Positions 61,512 through 64,000 of a stretch of 64,000 bases of DNA are shown here, piece after piece. Position 1 is the stretch's first letter. Every line of letters begins with the position of its first letter. The notes beneath the pieces are model-generated. The model saw only the letters and a list, made by a program, of their open reading frames with translations, had not been told where the DNA came from and searched no databases. Made by a program: the position numbers and the translations under genes. The DNA is from Mucilaginibacter sp. CSA2-8R (GTDB lineage: Bacteria > Bacteroidota > Bacteroidia > Sphingobacteriales > Sphingobacteriaceae): NCBI RefSeq assembly GCF_038806765.1, contig NZ_CP152389.1:3410001-3474000 (forward strand), given 5' to 3'.

Positions 61512-61519
61512 TACCTTTG
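61512..61519 (+). promoter_or_regulatory. -7 element of kdsA, leaderless type
   Basis: TACCTTTG, only 4 bases before the kdsA ATG. The arrangement matches the phage late promoters and suggests that leaderless mRNAs are normal for this host. Confidence 0.55.
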
Positions 61520-61523
61520 CGGC

Positions 61524-62303
61524 ATGAACCTTTTTGAGCAAATACAGCAAAAGCCTTTTTTTATTTTGGGTCCGTGCGTAATGGAAAGCCAGGAATTGCT
61601 TTACCAGGTGGCCGAACAGGTGGCCCGCATCGGCGAGCAGTACCAGGTGCCGGTGGTTTTTAAATCATCTTTTGATAAAGCCAACCGTACGTCCATTCAT
61701 TCGTACCGCGGTCCCGGTTTGGATAAAGGTCTGGAGATGCTGCAAAAAGTAAAAGACCGGTTTAACCTGCCTGTACTTACCGACATACACGAGAGCCACC
61801 AAGCCGCAACGGCAGCCCAGGTGGTTGACGTTTTGCAAATCCCGGCATTTTTATGCCGCCAAACCGATTTGCTGGTGGCCGCTGCCCAAACCGGCAAAAT
61901 AGTCAACGTTAAAAAAGCGCAGTTTTTGTCGGGTCAGGATATGTACTACCCTGCACAAAAAGTAGTGGAGGCCGGCAACAAGCAGGTTATTTTGACCGAG
62001 CGCGGCAACATGTACGGCTACAACAACCTGGCGGTAGATTTTAGAAATATACACGACATGAAAGCCTTTGGTTACCCTGTTTGTATGGATTGCACCCATT
62101 CGGTGCAACGCCCCGGCGGTGCGGGCGGCAAAACCGGCGGCGACCGTACCTTTGTACCCATGATGGCGCTGGCCGCCAAAGCTTTTGGTGCCGACGGCTA
62201 CTTTATGGAGATACACCCAGACCCGGACAATGCCCTGAGCGACGGACCAAATATGGTAAAATTGCAGGATCTGGATAAAGTAATTGCCCCGCTACTGGGT
62301 TAA
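61524..62303 (+). CDS. kdsA: 3-deoxy-D-manno-octulosonate 8-phosphate synthase
   Basis: 259 aa. Condenses PEP with arabinose 5-phosphate for KDO/lipid A. Motifs: GPCVMES, KSSFDKANRTS, TDIHES and the MDCTHSVQRPGG loop. Cys in GPCVMES (instead of the Asn found in E. coli KdsA) indicates the metal-dependent class. Upstream of the isomerase that makes arabinose 5-phosphate, a natural pathway pair. Confidence 0.95.
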   Translation: MNLFEQIQQKPFFILGPCVMESQELLYQVAEQVARIGEQYQVPVVFKSSFDKANRTSIHSYRGPGLDKGLEMLQKVKDRFNLPVLTDIHESHQAATAAQVVDVLQIPAFLCRQTDLLVAAAQTGKIVNVKKAQFLSGQDMYYPAQKVVEAGNKQVILTERGNMYGYNNLAVDFRNIHDMKAFGYPVCMDCTHSVQRPGGAGGKTGGDRTFVPMMALAAKAFGADGYFMEIHPDPDNALSDGPNMVKLQDLDKVIAPLLG

Positions 62304-62362
62304 CTGTTAGTCAGTTAAGCCACGCCGTGCCGTTTAAACAAATACTAACATCACATCAATCT

Positions 62363-63298
62363 ATGCTTGATATTGCCCGCCGGGTTTTTAATGATGAAAT
62401 TGCATCGCTGCAAGAAGCTGCCGCTTTAATAGACGACCAGTTCACCCAGGCCGTCAATGCCATTTTACAAAGCAAGGGTAAGCTTATTATTACCGGTGCA
62501 GGTAAATCTGGCTTAATCGGCAAAAAAATAGCGGCTACGCTGGCCAGTACCGGTACGTCAAGCTTTTTCATGCACCCGGCCGAAGCCTTTCATGGCGATT
62601 TAGGCATGGTAGGCACCGACGATATGGTGTTGCTCATCTCCTACTCGGGCGAAACCGATGAGCTCATTAAAATAATTCCGTATTTAAAATGGAATAAAAA
62701 TCCAACTATCAGTATTACGGGTAACCCCAATTCTACCATCGCTAAAAACAGCAGTTGGCACCTTAACGTGCATATTACGCATGAGGCTTGTCCGCTCAAA
62801 CTGGCGCCTACCTCATCAACCACGGCTACGCTGGTAATGGGCGATGCTATTGCGGTGGCGCTGATGGAAGCCCGGCAGTTTCAGCCGGAGGATTTTGCCC
62901 GCTTTCATCCGGGCGGCAGCCTGGGCCGTAAACTGCTGGTGCGGGTTAAAGATGTAATGCGAACGGATAGTTTGCCTTTTGTGGCCGATGACATCAGTTT
63001 TACCGATTTGCTGTTGCGCATGTCTGAAGGCCGCTTAGGGATGGTGATTGTAGGCCATCCCGAAAATATACAGGGTGTGGTAACCGATGGCGACTTACGG
63101 CGAGCTTTAATGCGCAACCCGGATACCACGGCACAGTCCGTAAAAACCATGATGAGCCCGACCCCCATCACCGTGAGCGAAGACGCGCTTATACATCAGG
63201 CCGAGGAGTTAATGTTGAGCCGACGAATTACCACTATTTTAGTTACCTCGGCAGATAGCGGCGCGCTCAAAGGCATTTACCAGATATACAACCGGTAA
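62363..63298 (+). CDS. kdsD: Arabinose-5-phosphate isomerase
   Basis: Start preferred at ATG 62363 (MLDIARRVFNDEIASL); a GTG at 62327 would add 12 residues. 311 aa: SIS domain (GAGKSGLIGKK, SYSGETDELIK, HPGGSLGRKL) and two CBS domains from ~residue 190 (DGDLRRALMRNPDT, MSPTPITVSEDALIH). Converts ribulose 5-phosphate to arabinose 5-phosphate, the substrate for KdsA. KpsF/GutQ-type; the chromosomal context favours kdsD. Confidence 0.9.
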   Translation: MLDIARRVFNDEIASLQEAAALIDDQFTQAVNAILQSKGKLIITGAGKSGLIGKKIAATLASTGTSSFFMHPAEAFHGDLGMVGTDDMVLLISYSGETDELIKIIPYLKWNKNPTISITGNPNSTIAKNSSWHLNVHITHEACPLKLAPTSSTTATLVMGDAIAVALMEARQFQPEDFARFHPGGSLGRKLLVRVKDVMRTDSLPFVADDISFTDLLLRMSEGRLGMVIVGHPENIQGVVTDGDLRRALMRNPDTTAQSVKTMMSPTPITVSEDALIHQAEELMLSRRITTILVTSADSGALKGIYQIYNR

Positions 63299-63362
63299 GA
63301 ATACTTTTTTGTCAACAAGTGCTAAGGGATGATGTTATTTGATAAAACAATAACATTAGGCC

Positions 63363-63710
63363 ATGAGCAATCCTATAGACGACAAAGACAAAAAAGAGAT
63401 CTACGACGAATTTAAATCGCTGGTAAATATGCCGGCTTCGGCACTCGAGAAATGGTTAAAAACAGATGAATCGAAAAAGGTAGGCTTTGACAGCGGCGAC
63501 GGCGAGTCGGTAGGCCACAAATCTGGCGCGAAAATTATCGATATCCTGCACAAGAAAAAAGCCGACCTCAGCGAAGCCGACTATAAGCATATGCAAAAAG
63601 TAGTGGGTTACATTAAGCGCCACCAAGCGCAAAAACCGTCGGGCGATTTAGAATCGACACCCTGGAACTACTCTTTAAAAAACTGGGGTTACGATTACAG
63701 TAAAAAGTAG
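63363..63710 (+). CDS. DUF3140 family protein
   Basis: 115 aa, Lys/Asp/Glu-rich; DUF3140 pattern EFKSLVNMPASALEKWL, GESVGHKSGAKII, YKHMQKVVGYIKRHQAQ and a WNYSLKNWGYD tail. Unknown function; common in Bacteroidota and some actinobacteria, possibly DNA-associated. Follows kdsD by 64 bp. Confidence 0.85.
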   Translation: MSNPIDDKDKKEIYDEFKSLVNMPASALEKWLKTDESKKVGFDSGDGESVGHKSGAKIIDILHKKKADLSEADYKHMQKVVGYIKRHQAQKPSGDLESTPWNYSLKNWGYDYSKK

Positions 63711-63746
63711 TACTGCAATTATGCCCCCGGATAATATTGTGAGTGA

Positions 63747-63833
63747 TTATAAAATGTAAGCAACAATGGCAACAAAGCTTAAAATCACTAATATCATGCC
63801 TTGCATTTTTTGTTCAATAGTTAAGTTACTCAT
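63747..63833 (-). CDS. 28-aa membrane peptide
   Basis: MSNLTIEQKMQGMILVILSF then VAIVAYIL, giving a single transmembrane helix after a short polar start. Too short for normal calling, but the hydrophobic pattern is not expected by chance and a terminator lies upstream of it at 63896. Confidence 0.45.
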   Translation of the reverse strand: MSNLTIEQKMQGMILVILSFVAIVAYIL

Positions 63834-63895
63834 TTTAATTATTGGGTTTAATCAGTTAGTAAATCAATAGTTGTTATTTCAAATATAAAATCGGG

Positions 63896-63926
63896 AAAAT
63901 GCGTTTGCAAGGAGCAAACGCATTTT
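63896..63926. terminator. Bidirectional terminator
   Basis: 13-bp stem AAAATGCGTTTGC/GCAAACGCATTTT with a 5-nt loop and A/T tracts on both sides. The neighbouring 63841-64000 contains no gene. Confidence 0.85.
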
Positions 63927-64000
63927 TAGTAAAAATTCAATGTTGCTATATTTTTAGTGTATTTTCTACACCTAAATTCCAATTTGCTTCAATTTTTATT

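Overview
The window looks like the chromosome of a Bacteroidota species, most likely Sphingobacteriaceae (Mucilaginibacter/Pedobacter type). The evidence is TAnnTTTG -7 promoter elements, few Shine-Dalgarno sequences, a TonB receptor paired with surface lipoproteins for vitamin B12, SusD-era style lipoproteins, and genes such as DUF3140, kdsA and hscB. A complete prophage of about 38.6 kb (20235-58826) lies in the 3' end of a tRNA-Leu(CAA) gene and is bounded by a 13-bp direct repeat.

Left flank (1-20246). On the minus strand there is a SWIM zinc finger / DUF5691 / MoxR ATPase / DUF5682 cluster, then an rtcB-prfH operon (RNA ligase plus release-factor homologue, a ribosome-repair pair), then a six-gene polyamine-type operon (speD, DUF4178, small membrane protein, membrane-fused aminopropyltransferase, FAD oxidoreductase, membrane protein). 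On the plus strand a cobalamin riboswitch controls a B12 uptake operon (TonB receptor, two beta-propeller lipoproteins, one further lipoprotein). DoxX, hscB and the tRNA follow.

Prophage (20235-58826). A tyrosine integrase sits at the left end and an immunity region at the right end: divergent XRE-type regulators, a LuxR-type regulator and a probable exclusion gene. The early region holds a primase-helicase and an HNH protein, and next to it an array of 14 GTTAC/GTAAC elements that looks like a replication origin. Almost all structural genes are on the minus strand, in successive transcription units: small early-late genes; protease and capsid; terminase; portal, connector, lysis and fibres; tail and tape measure. 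The tape measure and the absence of sheath or contractile genes suggest a siphovirus.

Main discovery. Most of these late units begin with the same intergenic motif, TTTTGCGGTCC followed by TTTC/TTTT, placed at a fixed distance (37 bp start to start) upstream of a Bacteroidota -7 element. Translation then begins only 4-5 bases downstream, so the messages appear to be leaderless. This looks like a phage-specific late promoter class with its own activator site. One copy has no gene after it and instead runs into an intrinsic terminator, which predicts a ~70-nt RNA. Three AT-rich cargo genes sit exactly at the boundaries of these units: two with HEPN-type RxxxxH motifs and one PIN-domain protein. 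All are candidate RNases and possible anti-phage genes. A second recurrent element, CCTAAACC, lies at eight structural gene junctions.

Right flank (58827-64000). Here are the original tRNA terminator displaced by the phage, a ParE/RelE-type toxin-antitoxin pair, two unknown genes, a YbjQ-like protein, the KDO genes kdsA and kdsD/kpsF, a DUF3140 gene and a tiny membrane protein.
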